Assembly (NCBI GenBank): GCA_022565135.1
Contig: JADFKA010000045.1
Location: 1-9,689, forward strand
Direction of reading: 5' to 3'
Length of the DNA: 9,689 nt
Origin: Pseudomonadota bacterium
GTDB lineage: Bacteria; Pseudomonadota; Gammaproteobacteria; Steroidobacterales; Woeseiaceae
The position numbers and the translations under genes were made by a program. Numbering within the stretch: position 1 is the stretch's first letter; each line of letters opens with the position of its first letter. Below, in pieces: positions 1 through 8,500 of this stretch. A model generated the notes under the pieces. The model worked only from the letters and a program-made list of their open reading frames with translations, did no database searches and was not told where the DNA came from.

Positions 1-583
1 GTGGAAATATTCGGAAGGCACACATTACGCCCGCATGGTGCCAACACAACCGACGTTCGGTGGTGCCGATAAAATCGAGGTTGCTGAGATTTTCTGGTAC
101 GGCTGTTCGCATTGTTATGACTTCGAACCATTCATTAATGGCTGGGATGCAGATAAACCAGCGAGTGTTCGCTTCGTCCGGATTCCGGCCATGTGGAACC
201 GCATTCTCCAATTGCACGCACAACTTTTCTACACCGAAGAAGTCCTGGTTCGTAATGGCGTCATTGAAGACGCCGCAGGGTTTCGCGAGGCCGTCTTTCA
301 GGAATACCATCGCCGCGGCAATCGGTTGACGTCCGAGGATTCGATTCGGAAGCTGTTCGAGCGCTTCGGCGTCAGTGCTGATGAGTTCGAGCGGGCCTGG
401 AAGTCATTCGAAGTCAGTCAGAAGTTGCGTCTCGCAGAGGATCTCAATCGCCGCTACGGCGTAGCGAACGTCCCAACGGTGGTTGTAAACGGCAAATATC
501 GTACCGGTGCTGCTGAGGCCGGTGGTTATCCAAACTTGCTCGAGTTGATCGACGAGCTCGTTGCTCGCGAATCGGCACGCTAG
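1..583 (+). CDS. dsbA: Thiol:disulfide interchange protein DsbA, 5'-truncated by window edge
   Basis: This is a periplasmic thiol oxidase that passes its disulfide to newly exported proteins. The reading frame is open to the left edge (phase starts at base 2), and the residues before the first ATG at 35 (WKYSEGTHYARM) match the usual DsbA mature N-terminus, which has an EG-hY motif. The ATG at 35 is therefore internal and the start lies upstream. The thioredoxin-fold active site is FWYGCSHCY, with cysteine codons at 104-106 and 113-115. The dipeptide is Ser-His, where E. coli DsbA has Pro-His. The cis-proline loop appears as NVPTVVVNG (Pro at 473-475), and a helical insertion lies between the two, as in DsbA. 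About 193 residues are visible, near the length of a mature DsbA, so only the signal peptide and a few residues are missing. A 91-nt gap with no obvious terminator separates it from the next gene. Identity is near certain; DsbA versus DsbL subtype is not resolved. Confidence 0.93.
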   Translation, partial: WKYSEGTHYARMVPTQPTFGGADKIEVAEIFWYGCSHCYDFEPFINGWDADKPASVRFVRIPAMWNRILQLHAQLFYTEEVLVRNGVIEDAAGFREAVFQEYHRRGNRLTSEDSIRKLFERFGVSADEFERAWKSFEVSQKLRLAEDLNRRYGVANVPTVVVNGKYRTGAAEAGGYPNLLELIDELVARESAR

Positions 584-659
584 ACCCGTCGAATGTCCAA
601 CCGGTCCCTGAAATAAAACAGCGCCTGCTCCGGTCACTTATTGATGTGTGGGGCTGTTT

Positions 660-666
660 AAGGGGG
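660..666 (+). promoter_or_regulatory. Shine-Dalgarno that decides the DUF3179 start
   Basis: AAGGGGG lies 8 nt before the ATG at 675. The alternative ATG at 648 has no comparable purine run, so the shorter reading, with a compact lipoprotein signal, is preferred. Confidence 0.6.
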
Positions 667-674
667 CCATCTCG

Positions 675-1781
675 ATGTATCCACATCGTGCGACAATAAG
701 CACCGGTTTTCTGCTCTTCCTGATCGCTATCTTCGCCACCGCCTGTGGCGGTGGTGGTGGCAGCAGGACGCCCCCGCCTCCGGTTTCGAATAACGTCGAA
801 TGGTTAGTACCGACAGGCGATGTTTTCGATGGCGGACCCGGTAAAGACGGGATTCCGGCATTGCAGAGCCCTAATTTTGAATCCGCGGCAACCATACAGA
901 CGGTCAACCCCAACGATCTCGCCATCGCTGTGAAACATGATGGCACCGTCAAGATATATCCACACGACATCATGGACTGGCACGAAATCGTCAATGACGG
1001 TCCGGCTAATGACCCCTATGTTTTGAGCTATTGTCCGCTGACCGGATCGGCTATGGCATGGCTGGCGACCCCGACTGATGCCAACTCCTCGTTCGGTGTG
1101 TCCGGGCTACTGTACAACTCAAATCTGCTCTTGTACGACCGCCAAACGGATAGCATCTGGTCACAGATGTTCGAGATTTCGATTTCAGGTCCACGCATTC
1201 GAGAATTACCGGAGAGAATGCAGCTGCTTGAAGGCAAATATGGAACGCTGCGCAATATGTACCCCGACGCCCTGGTGATGTCCCGTAACACGGGCTTCAA
1301 TCGCAATTATCGAAATTATCCGTATGGCGACTATCGTGATAACACCGGTCTCTTATTCCCGGTTACACACGCTGATCAACGCCTGCATCCGAAAACGCGG
1401 ATAATTGGCATTCGCTCCGATACCGGGATCGATGCCGATACGGTTACCAAAGTTTATCAATTGGGCGGATTCGGATCGACGACACAGGCGATCAACGAAC
1501 AATTTCAAAACCAGCCAATCGTTGTCGTCGGCAATACGTCCCTGGACTTCGCCGTGATCCATGATCGCGAACTTGCCGATGGCACCATTCTGACATTCAC
1601 AGCTATCGACAACGATTTGCCGAATATCATGAGCGACGACGAAGGCAATGTGTGGGATGCATTCGGCACGGCAGTATCCGGGCCCCGGGCCGGCGAGCAA
1701 CTCTCGATGACCAAATCGTACACGGCTTACTGGTTCGCCTGGGTAGCACACTTCCCTGATACCGAAATTCACTTTAACTGA
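675..1781 (+). CDS. DUF3179 domain lipoprotein
   Basis: This is a predicted lipoprotein of unknown biochemical function. The start at 675 is chosen over the ATG at 648 because AAGGGGG (660-666) sits 8 nt upstream of it. It gives 368 residues beginning with a short basic stretch, a hydrophobic segment (ISTGFLLFLIAIF) and a lipobox-like ATAC, with the lipidated Cys at residue 24. A glycine run and a Pro-rich linker follow. The rest matches DUF3179: GGPGKDGIPAL (about 53-62), YPHDIMDWHEIVND (about 95-108), the signature YCPLTG (about 119-124), SGLLYNSNLLLYDRQTDSIW (about 143-162), and a C-terminal YWFAWVAHFPDTEIHF. The conserved His-Glu and Cys residues of this family suggest a metal- or cofactor-dependent role, but none is established. 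The next gene begins 8 nt after the stop, so the two are probably co-transcribed. Family assignment is strong and function is unknown. Confidence 0.9.
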   Translation: MYPHRATISTGFLLFLIAIFATACGGGGGSRTPPPPVSNNVEWLVPTGDVFDGGPGKDGIPALQSPNFESAATIQTVNPNDLAIAVKHDGTVKIYPHDIMDWHEIVNDGPANDPYVLSYCPLTGSAMAWLATPTDANSSFGVSGLLYNSNLLLYDRQTDSIWSQMFEISISGPRIRELPERMQLLEGKYGTLRNMYPDALVMSRNTGFNRNYRNYPYGDYRDNTGLLFPVTHADQRLHPKTRIIGIRSDTGIDADTVTKVYQLGGFGSTTQAINEQFQNQPIVVVGNTSLDFAVIHDRELADGTILTFTAIDNDLPNIMSDDEGNVWDAFGTAVSGPRAGEQLSMTKSYTAYWFAWVAHFPDTEIHFN

Positions 1782-1789
1782 GTCGGACC

Positions 1790-2710
1790 ATGAATTCACT
1801 CAAGACCGTTGTCGCAGTAGCGTTATTTGCCGTATCCACGCCGGTATCCGCACAGACGTGTAGCTGCGCGCGCGTGCCGATGCTCGGCACCATGCAGACA
1901 GCGACGCCGAGCGACAAGCAGTGGTTTGTTGCGAGCACCTACGAGTTTCATGACATCAGTGAACTTGTCAGCGGAACCTCTACCATTCCCGACCAGACAG
2001 GCCGGGACAGGACATCACAGGCGCTGGTGTTCGAGGCCAGTCGTGGCCTGACCTCTAAATGGTCGTTTTCGGCCCTGTTATCGTTCATCGAACATGAACG
2101 CGATGTCGGTGGCTCGAATGATCGTGCGTCAGGACTCGGAGACGCCGTCGTCATGCTCAGGTATTCACCCGTCACAATCTCGGTGTACTCGAAAAATGCT
2201 TTCTCTGTCGGGCTGGGCGGGCAATTGCCAATCGGTGCCGACAACGTCAAAAGCAATAGCGTGACACTGGCTGAGGACCTGCAGCCATCGACCGGCGCAT
2301 ACGCCGGCATTGTTTGGGCTTACTATGCCAGGGCTCTGAATGAGTCCAGGGGTACCCAGGTTTATTTCAGCACTAGTCATACTTATAACGGCGAGAACGA
2401 TCGGGACTACCAGTCCGGTCACTCAACAACGGCCGCAATTGGCGGCAGTTATCAGACGCAAACACCGTGGGGATTCGGACTCGAATTGTTTTACCGTCAC
2501 GCCCAGCGCGACAAACGCAACTCGGTGGATATACCAAATACTGGCGGTCAATGGCTCGATGTGATTCCCGCGGTGCAGTATCACGTGACCGATTCGTTGG
2601 CCCTGAAAGCGTCCGCGAAAATTCCGGTAGCTCGCGATCTTAACGATTCACTGCAGTTTACGACCAAGTACGCCATACGCTTATCGCTGTTGTACTTGTT
2701 TGGCGGCTGA
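1790..2710 (+). CDS. Outer-membrane beta-barrel protein with N-terminal Cys-x-Cys
   Basis: This is a 306-residue predicted outer-membrane barrel, of the kind often annotated simply as a transporter. Residues 1-21 form a type I signal peptide ending in VSA before Gln22. The mature protein starts with QTCSCARVP, so two cysteines (24 and 26) lie at the extreme N-terminus. It is not a lipoprotein, since AQTC does not fit a lipobox. The remainder alternates polar and hydrophobic or aromatic residues in strand-length runs (such as WSFSALLSFI, FGLELFYRHA, AIRLSLLYLF) separated by Gly/Asp/Asn-rich turns, and it ends in a strand close to the C-terminus, as expected for a barrel inserted by the BAM complex. 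The gene follows the DUF3179 gene by 8 nt and has only a weak GGA ribosome site, which suggests translational coupling. Its substrate, if any, cannot be read from the sequence. Barrel class is well supported; a transport role is inference. Confidence 0.78.
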   Translation: MNSLKTVVAVALFAVSTPVSAQTCSCARVPMLGTMQTATPSDKQWFVASTYEFHDISELVSGTSTIPDQTGRDRTSQALVFEASRGLTSKWSFSALLSFIEHERDVGGSNDRASGLGDAVVMLRYSPVTISVYSKNAFSVGLGGQLPIGADNVKSNSVTLAEDLQPSTGAYAGIVWAYYARALNESRGTQVYFSTSHTYNGENDRDYQSGHSTTAAIGGSYQTQTPWGFGLELFYRHAQRDKRNSVDIPNTGGQWLDVIPAVQYHVTDSLALKASAKIPVARDLNDSLQFTTKYAIRLSLLYLFGG

Positions 2711-2718
2711 ATCAGCCG
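2704..2718. terminator. Palindrome holding both convergent stop codons; possible weak terminator
   Basis: CGGCTGA-A-TCAGCCG is a perfect inverted repeat. It contains the TGA of the barrel gene (2708-2710) and the TGA of the opposing transpeptidase gene (2712-2714 on the minus strand). As RNA it could fold as a 6-bp GC-rich stem with an AAU loop. No strong T-run follows on either strand, so a terminator role is uncertain. Confidence 0.3.
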
Positions 2719-3611
2719 TTATCTTCTGTGACGATTTTGAGCTCGCCGTTCTCCGCACGGCGCCAGTACAGGCGCTTGATCGTCACGGTCGTGTGCTCTT
2801 CGTCGATGATCGACTGTCGAAACCGGCTTAAGAACAGACCGTCTTCTTCAGGATCTTCAAGCAACAGCACATCATCGAGAACGAATTGCTGAATCGGCCG
2901 TGCAGCCAGCGCCTGTAGCCGGTACGCTGACCATTCGTCCCTGTCCAGACCTCGATACTTGAAGTCAGGAGCATACAATGACAGATAGCGGTGCCAATCG
3001 CCGCTGCGATAACTACTCGCCCAGGAATCGAGCGCAGTCATCAGTTCGTCGCGCGTTGCAGCAATTTGCTCAGCGCTTACGCGGCGAATTTTGCGCGCAA
3101 TAATCACCGGAGTTACCAGCGGTACGAGATGTTCCTCGAGGTGCAGCAAATCGGCATTGGGCAGGGCGATGCAGCCGTCAGTATCCAATGGCGGCCGCTG
3201 ACCGCTGCCAGGCGTCACCCCGTGTATCCAGATGCCGTCGCCGGTGCGCTCGTTGAATCGGTCCCAGGCGTTCGGATAGTCGAGAGCGAACGCTGTTGGA
3301 CCGTACATTTCATGCAGCCCGCTTGCGTCGAGTTGATCGTTGACAAAGTAAATGCCCAACGGTGTGCGACGGTCCCAGGCGCGTTGCTTGCCCACTCCGC
3401 CCTGACCGACCGACATATAACGTTCGTCTCCTGGCTCGAGTCCATAGCGACCTCGCATGAACCGGTGTAGCGTCGATGTATCAGTTTCTGCGATGAGAAT
3501 ACTGGCAACGGATTCCGGGAGCTGCAGTACATAGGCAGGCAGGACATCGGCATTCTGAGCGATTGCCATGCCGGGACCGATAATAATCACGAGGCTGAGC
3601 AGACGGACCAT
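2712..3611 (-). CDS. L,D-transpeptidase/carboxypeptidase, YkuD domain with Csd6-like NTF2 C-terminus
   Basis: This is a periplasmic cysteine enzyme acting on peptidoglycan stem peptides (cross-linking, trimming, or attachment of envelope proteins). It has 299 residues, with a signal peptide of about 18 residues ending AIA before Gln19. The YkuD domain covers roughly 28-172 and shows TPLGIYFV (83-90), the catalytic His130 in WIHGVTPGSG and the nucleophile Cys147 in DTDGCIALPNADL. The family consensus around the Cys is S-H-G-C; here it is T-D-G-C, a variation found in some subfamilies. Residues about 186-299 (LDSWASSYRSGDWHRYLSLY, APDF, DEWSAYR, then strand-rich sequence) resemble the NTF2-like C-terminal domain of Helicobacter Csd6, a cell-shape L,D-carboxypeptidase. 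No good ribosome site precedes the ATG, and an in-frame stop lies 9 nt upstream, so the start cannot move out. It is divergent from the DUF885 gene. Enzyme class is firm; transpeptidase versus carboxypeptidase is open. Confidence 0.9.
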   Translation of the reverse strand: MVRLLSLVIIIGPGMAIAQNADVLPAYVLQLPESVASILIAETDTSTLHRFMRGRYGLEPGDERYMSVGQGGVGKQRAWDRRTPLGIYFVNDQLDASGLHEMYGPTAFALDYPNAWDRFNERTGDGIWIHGVTPGSGQRPPLDTDGCIALPNADLLHLEEHLVPLVTPVIIARKIRRVSAEQIAATRDELMTALDSWASSYRSGDWHRYLSLYAPDFKYRGLDRDEWSAYRLQALAARPIQQFVLDDVLLLEDPEEDGLFLSRFRQSIIDEEHTTVTIKRLYWRRAENGELKIVTEDNG

Positions 3612-3678
3612 GCCGGGATATTACCGCTGCCCGCAAGGCATCACCATGATATGTTCACCGGCATCAGCTTGAGACCCC

Positions 3679-3682
3679 AGGG
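3679..3682 (+). promoter_or_regulatory. Ribosome binding site favouring the GTG start of the DUF885 gene
   Basis: AGGG with 7 nt to the GTG at 3690. Together with the signal peptide layout, this favours GTG over the ATG at 3651, whose nearest purine run (AAGG, 3635-3638) is 12 nt away. Confidence 0.5.
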
Positions 3683-3689
3683 TAAAGCC

Positions 3690-5453
3690 GTGAAGAGATC
3701 CACCTCCATACTCGCCATTGCATTGTTCTCTGGCAGCATTGCCGCCGCGCCGGCCGCTGATGAGGCATTCGCCGCCCTGGCCGAGCAGTACATCAGCGAC
3801 CTGAGCCGGATATCGCCAGTCTCGGCGACATTGATTGGCGACCACAGCGCGGATCACGAACTCGACAACGTCGATGCGCGGGGGCGCGCCAACTCCCGGC
3901 GCCTTTACCTTGAATACCGTGCGGCGCTCGCGGCCATTGATCACGAATCTTTGTCACGCGCCAATCAAGTGGATGCGGAAATCCTTCACAACGAGGTCGA
4001 GTCCAGCTTGTGGGCGCTTGATACGTTCCAGTCGTGGGCCTGGAATCCGCTCGACTACGTTAACCTGTCGGGCAGCTCGATTTACGGCCTGGTCGCGCGC
4101 GATTTTGCCCCACTCGAGCAGCGCTTTGCTGACGCAGCCTCGCGACTCGAACAGCTGCCACGATTTCTTCGCCAGGCTCGTGAATCCATAGATCCGAAAC
4201 GAGTACCCAAGATCCACGCCGAAACGGCCGCGCAGCAGAACCCGGGTCTTGTGTCCATCATTGACACCATGATCGTGCCGCGTATGGACGAATTGACGAT
4301 GGGCACGAGAGATAGATTGACGGCTGCTATTGAAGTCGCCAAGGACGCGATCGCCGAACATCAGACCTGGCTCGAAGAAGAACTGTTGCCGCGGGCGGCC
4401 GGTGACTTTCGCGTGGGCGCAGAATTGTTCGATGCGAAGCTCGCGTTCGTTCTGCATTCACCGCTCGGCCGCAGGAAAGTAAAGGCTCGCGCCGAAGACG
4501 AGTACGAGTCCGTTCGCAATCAGATGTATGAGATCGCCAAAGAGGTCTATACGGTGTCGCACCCGTACACAGCGTTTCCGGACACGCCGAACGAGGAATA
4601 CAAGCAGGTCATCATTCGCGCAGCGCTTGAGCAAGCGTATCAGCAGTTGCCACCGCGTGATGGCATCTTCGAGGTTGCGAAAGAATATTTGCAGCAGGCC
4701 ACCGACTTCGTGGTTGAACACAATATAGTGACGATGCCCGATGATCCCGTCGAAATCATCGTCATGCCCGAATTCCAGCGTGGCGTAACCGTCGCCTATC
4801 TCGACCCACCGGGACCGCTCGACCAGGGGCAGGCGGCATTCTACGCGGTCGCGCCACTGCCGCAAGACTGGACCGACGCACAGATCACCTCGTTCCTGCG
4901 TGAGTACAACTTGCTCTCCATCCAGGACCTGACGATACACGAAGGCGTGCCGGGGCATTACCTGCAACTGTCGCTCAGCAATCGCTACCCCTCGACCTTG
5001 CGTAGCGTACTGTGGTCAGGACCGTTCGTCGAAGGCTGGGCGGTCTACGCAGAGCGCGTCATGGTCGACGAGGGCTACCTCGACTACGATCCGCTGATGC
5101 GGCTTATCAATCTCAAGTGGTATCTACGTGCCGTAACCAATGCCATCATCGATTCTGCGATCCATGTAGATGGAATGACACGTGATGAAGCGATGAAACT
5201 CATGATCGAAGGTGGCTTCCAAGAAGAGCGCGAGGCTGCAGGAAAATGGGTGCGGGCACAACTCACTTCAGCGCAACTCTCGACCTACTTTGTCGGCTAC
5301 CAGGAACATAAGGAAATGCGTCGTGCGGTCGAAGCCGCCTGGGGAGATGAGTTTACCCTGCGCCGCTATCATGACCAGGCCTTGAGCTATGGCTCACCGC
5401 CCGTGAAATATGTGCGTGCGCTGATTCTCGGCGACGAAATTCCTCGACACTAA
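3690..5453 (+). CDS. DUF885 family secreted metallopeptidase-like protein
   Basis: This is a predicted periplasmic or secreted zinc metallopeptidase-like protein. The frame opens with an ATG at 3651, but I prefer the GTG at 3690. AGGG (3679-3682) lies 7 nt upstream, and the product then begins directly with a compact signal peptide (VKRSTSILAIALFSGSIAAA, then PAADEA), giving 587 residues. The ATG start would add 13 residues and has AAGG 12 nt upstream. The helical N-terminal region covers most of the first 400 residues. The zinc motif is HEGVPGH (about 417-423), followed by EGWAVYAE (Glu about 448), which fits the third ligand seen in gluzincin-type enzymes. The C-terminal block TYFVGYQEHKEMRR, then RRYHDQALSYGSPP, is typical of DUF885, and the length is normal. 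Peptide or dipeptide hydrolysis is the likely role by family; the substrate is unknown. It ends at a strong bidirectional terminator. Confidence 0.9.
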   Translation: MKRSTSILAIALFSGSIAAAPAADEAFAALAEQYISDLSRISPVSATLIGDHSADHELDNVDARGRANSRRLYLEYRAALAAIDHESLSRANQVDAEILHNEVESSLWALDTFQSWAWNPLDYVNLSGSSIYGLVARDFAPLEQRFADAASRLEQLPRFLRQARESIDPKRVPKIHAETAAQQNPGLVSIIDTMIVPRMDELTMGTRDRLTAAIEVAKDAIAEHQTWLEEELLPRAAGDFRVGAELFDAKLAFVLHSPLGRRKVKARAEDEYESVRNQMYEIAKEVYTVSHPYTAFPDTPNEEYKQVIIRAALEQAYQQLPPRDGIFEVAKEYLQQATDFVVEHNIVTMPDDPVEIIVMPEFQRGVTVAYLDPPGPLDQGQAAFYAVAPLPQDWTDAQITSFLREYNLLSIQDLTIHEGVPGHYLQLSLSNRYPSTLRSVLWSGPFVEGWAVYAERVMVDEGYLDYDPLMRLINLKWYLRAVTNAIIDSAIHVDGMTRDEAMKLMIEGGFQEEREAAGKWVRAQLTSAQLSTYFVGYQEHKEMRRAVEAAWGDEFTLRRYHDQALSYGSPPVKYVRALILGDEIPRH

Positions 5454-5454
5454 A

Positions 5455-5482
5455 AAGGGCGGCTCCTCACGGAGCCGCCCTT
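5455..5482. terminator. Bidirectional intrinsic terminator
   Basis: This is a perfect 12-bp stem, AAGGGCGGCTCC paired with GGAGCCGCCCTT, around a TCAC loop. On the plus strand TTGTTTC overlaps and follows the stem. On the minus strand the complement of the TAAAAA at 5451-5456 gives a T-run. It lies 1 nt after the DUF885 stop codon and 20 nt beyond the stop of the TonB receptor, so it can end transcription of both convergent genes. Confidence 0.92.
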
Positions 5483-5502
5483 GTTTCTTGCTATGACCTG
5501 AC

Positions 5503-8500
5503 TTATTCGAAGCTGTAGCTGGCGCCGAGGCGGAAGTAACGACCACGCCAACCGTTCAGTTCCCAGGCCGGGTTGAAGCCATACAGGAAGTAGGCGGCCG
5601 CCGGGTCGAAATCCGGCTCAGTATCAAACACGTTCAGAATGTTCAAATACACCTTGGTACTGTCATTGACCTGGTAGGTCGCAGAGAAGTCGAAGTCGAG
5701 GTAGGCGTCGTGAGTACACGCAACAGGCGACCCATCATCATACAGATAAACGGAATTGAAGCCATTTCCGTCGCAATCGCCTTCCACAGCACCGTAGTCA
5801 ATCGATGCGTTGTCATAGCCGCTGGTGTAATTTGCCGTCAGTGCGACGGTGTAGTCGCTCCACATGAGCGTGTTTATCCAGGTCGCGCGCAAATCGGGAG
5901 CACCCGAGCAGGACGTCACGTCACAGGGGCTAAGCGTGCCCGCGTAGTTGAGCTTATCGCCGTCGATCGTCTTCGACAGTTCTTCCAAGTAAGCCAACTC
6001 AAGATAGCTGCCGAAAGTTGTGCTGCCAAAATCGTGCGTCCAGTTCATGCCCAGATCTACGCCACTCGCAATTTCTGAATCAACATTCTGATAGGAAGCC
6101 CGGATGAAGCCGATCAGCGGCAAGGCGTTCGGGAAGTTCGGATCCGACGCGGCCGGAATGACGGTGATCCCCTCTGGGTAAGCGCCACCATCGTTCGCGT
6201 AGTATATATCAAGCACCGCACTGGCGTCAGCATTGCTGATCAGGCTACTGACATCGATTTTCCAGTAGTCAAGGGTGATAGTTAGCGAATCTGTCAGTTC
6301 CAAAACGACGCCGGCGGTAATGGACTCTGACTCTTCCGGATCGAGTTCCGAGTTGCCGACGGAAGTCAGGCCGTAGCTATACACCCCACTCACGTAGGCG
6401 TTGCCGCCGTGAGCGGCGATCACGGCAGCGTGATCAGGGTTGGCCGGATCGAACGCAGTGCTGACGTAGCCCGTCGTGGGAGCTCCGAATGCTTCGTTGA
6501 AGCTCGGGATGCGGAATCCCTCGGAATAGGTAGCACGGAACTTGATCATGTCATGCGGCTGAAACTGCAGCCCAATTTTGGGTGAAAAGTTGTCCTGGCC
6601 CGTCGAATAGTCGTCGTAGCGTCCAGACACGTTGACGGTAAACATCTCGGTTAACGGCGCGTCAATTTCGAAGAAGGCCGACGTGACATCCCGTTCGCCC
6701 TTCGCCGCGACCGTGTTCACGGAGAGATAGCGCTCCCACGGATCTTGTTTAAACCCGTTGGCGCTCGGCTGGTTCACACTTTCTTCACGCCAGGCAACGC
6801 CAACCGCCCCAATCACGTCTCCGCCCGACGCTTCCCACAATGAACGGGCCAGCGTTGCCTGGATCTGGTCCATACCAGATGTATTTTTGGTCGTGACCGG
6901 AGGAGCTATATTGTCCCACACTTGTTGTGAGTTCTGTTCAGGATTGACGAAGTTGAACGAACCATCATAAACGCTGTTCAGTATGCGACGCGGGATGGGA
7001 TAACCCTGACGCTTCAGGTCCATTGAAACGTTCGCGGAAACCACTTCGACCGAGTAGTCCCATTCATCCTGAGCGCCGAGGGTTCCGAGGACACCGGCGG
7101 CAACGCGCCACGTCTGGGTATCGGTGTCCCCTATACGCGGAACCGGCAATCGATAAAGAACTTGCGCGTCCTGGCCGCCAGCGGCAAACGGGTTGTTGGG
7201 GTTAAGTACGCCGTTGCTGGCATCGCAGACTGTAGCTGTCCCATCGCGGCCGAGCGGGCAGACGTACTGCGGTAAAATCACGTTTCCAAGCGTCACCTGG
7301 ACAACATCGTCGTCGCCCGGCGTGGTGGTACTGCCGAAAATGAAAGGGGTGCCACCGGACTCCGAAGTTGTCACTCTGTAGTAGTTGGCCATGACGTAGA
7401 ATTCGGTACGATCATTCACCATTTTCGTGAAGCGAAGGTTCGCACCCGTTCGATCGATTTTCGGGTAAACCTTGACCTGCGAACCAAAATTGCCGGTCTC
7501 GCAGACAGGACCCGTTAACGCGATTAATCCCGTCGAAGCGGATGTTGTGTTGCCATCCGCATCGAGCACTGGCAAGCCAGTGACCGGATCGAGCACTACA
7601 AGAGCCTGATCTACTAAGTAGTCAGCGTAGGTCGCGGCGTTGGGCACGTCGACTTCGCGAAGGAAATTGGTCGCAGTACAGCCACCAGCCGGATCGATCA
7701 GCTGCCAGTTGCCTGCACCAGCGCCGGTGCCATCAACCGGGCGGACCAGGGGTTGCTCGGAAAAGGAAACGCCGTCAAGCAAACCATTGGCCTCAAGACC
7801 GTTGGGGTTGCGGTTATCCAGACAGCCGCCGCTTGAGTTGCAGATGCTAGTCCAGTCCCGGCCGAAGAAATTATTTCGTGCACTGTAAGGGATTGAGTCG
7901 CTCTGCTGTTGCTCAAAGTTCGCATAGAAGTTGTAGCCGTCTGAGCCCAGATCGCCTATACCCCAGGTGATATCCGCACGATACTCGTCGCCGTCTCCCT
8001 CCTGCGACTGGCCAAGCGAGCCATTTAAATGTAAGCCGATGATTTCCTTCTTGGTAATCACGTTGACCACGCCGGCAATAGCATCGGCGCCGTAGGTCGA
8101 GGAGGCACCGTCCTTCAGGACTTCGATCCGGTCAACAATGGAGTCCGGGATGGTACCCAGGTCGACAAAGTTACGACGACCGTCATCACCCAACGGATAC
8201 GGGGCCATACGCAGGCCATCGAAAAGGGTCAGGCTTGACGAGGTGGTCAGACCACGCAGCGATACCGCCGACGCTCCTGATGCAAAGCCAAAGGTGGACC
8301 ACGAGGCATTCATCGTGCCGGCGTTGTTCGCGGGTAGCATAACAACCGCGTCCGCTATCGTGTTGATGCCGCGCATATCGAGTTGTTCCGAGGTCAGAAC
8401 CGTGACCGGTGATGCAGTCGCGGTTTCGGCACGCCTGATAATCGAGCCCGTGGCAACGATTTCGTCAATATATTCGACTTCAGTTGCAACTTCTTGCGCA

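Noticed and set aside
35..583. Complete DsbA-like gene starting at ATG 35
   Set aside because: The frame is open to the left edge, and the residues before the ATG match the DsbA mature N-terminus, so the gene is cut by the window rather than starting here.
2991..3470. 159-codon plus-strand frame opposite the transpeptidase
   Set aside because: It is antisense to the YkuD catalytic region, and the product is not recognisable.
3954..4967. Two long minus-strand frames (167 and 169 codons) opposite the DUF885 gene
   Set aside because: They share codon phase with the conserved DUF885 gene and show no domain or ribosome site; they are shadows.
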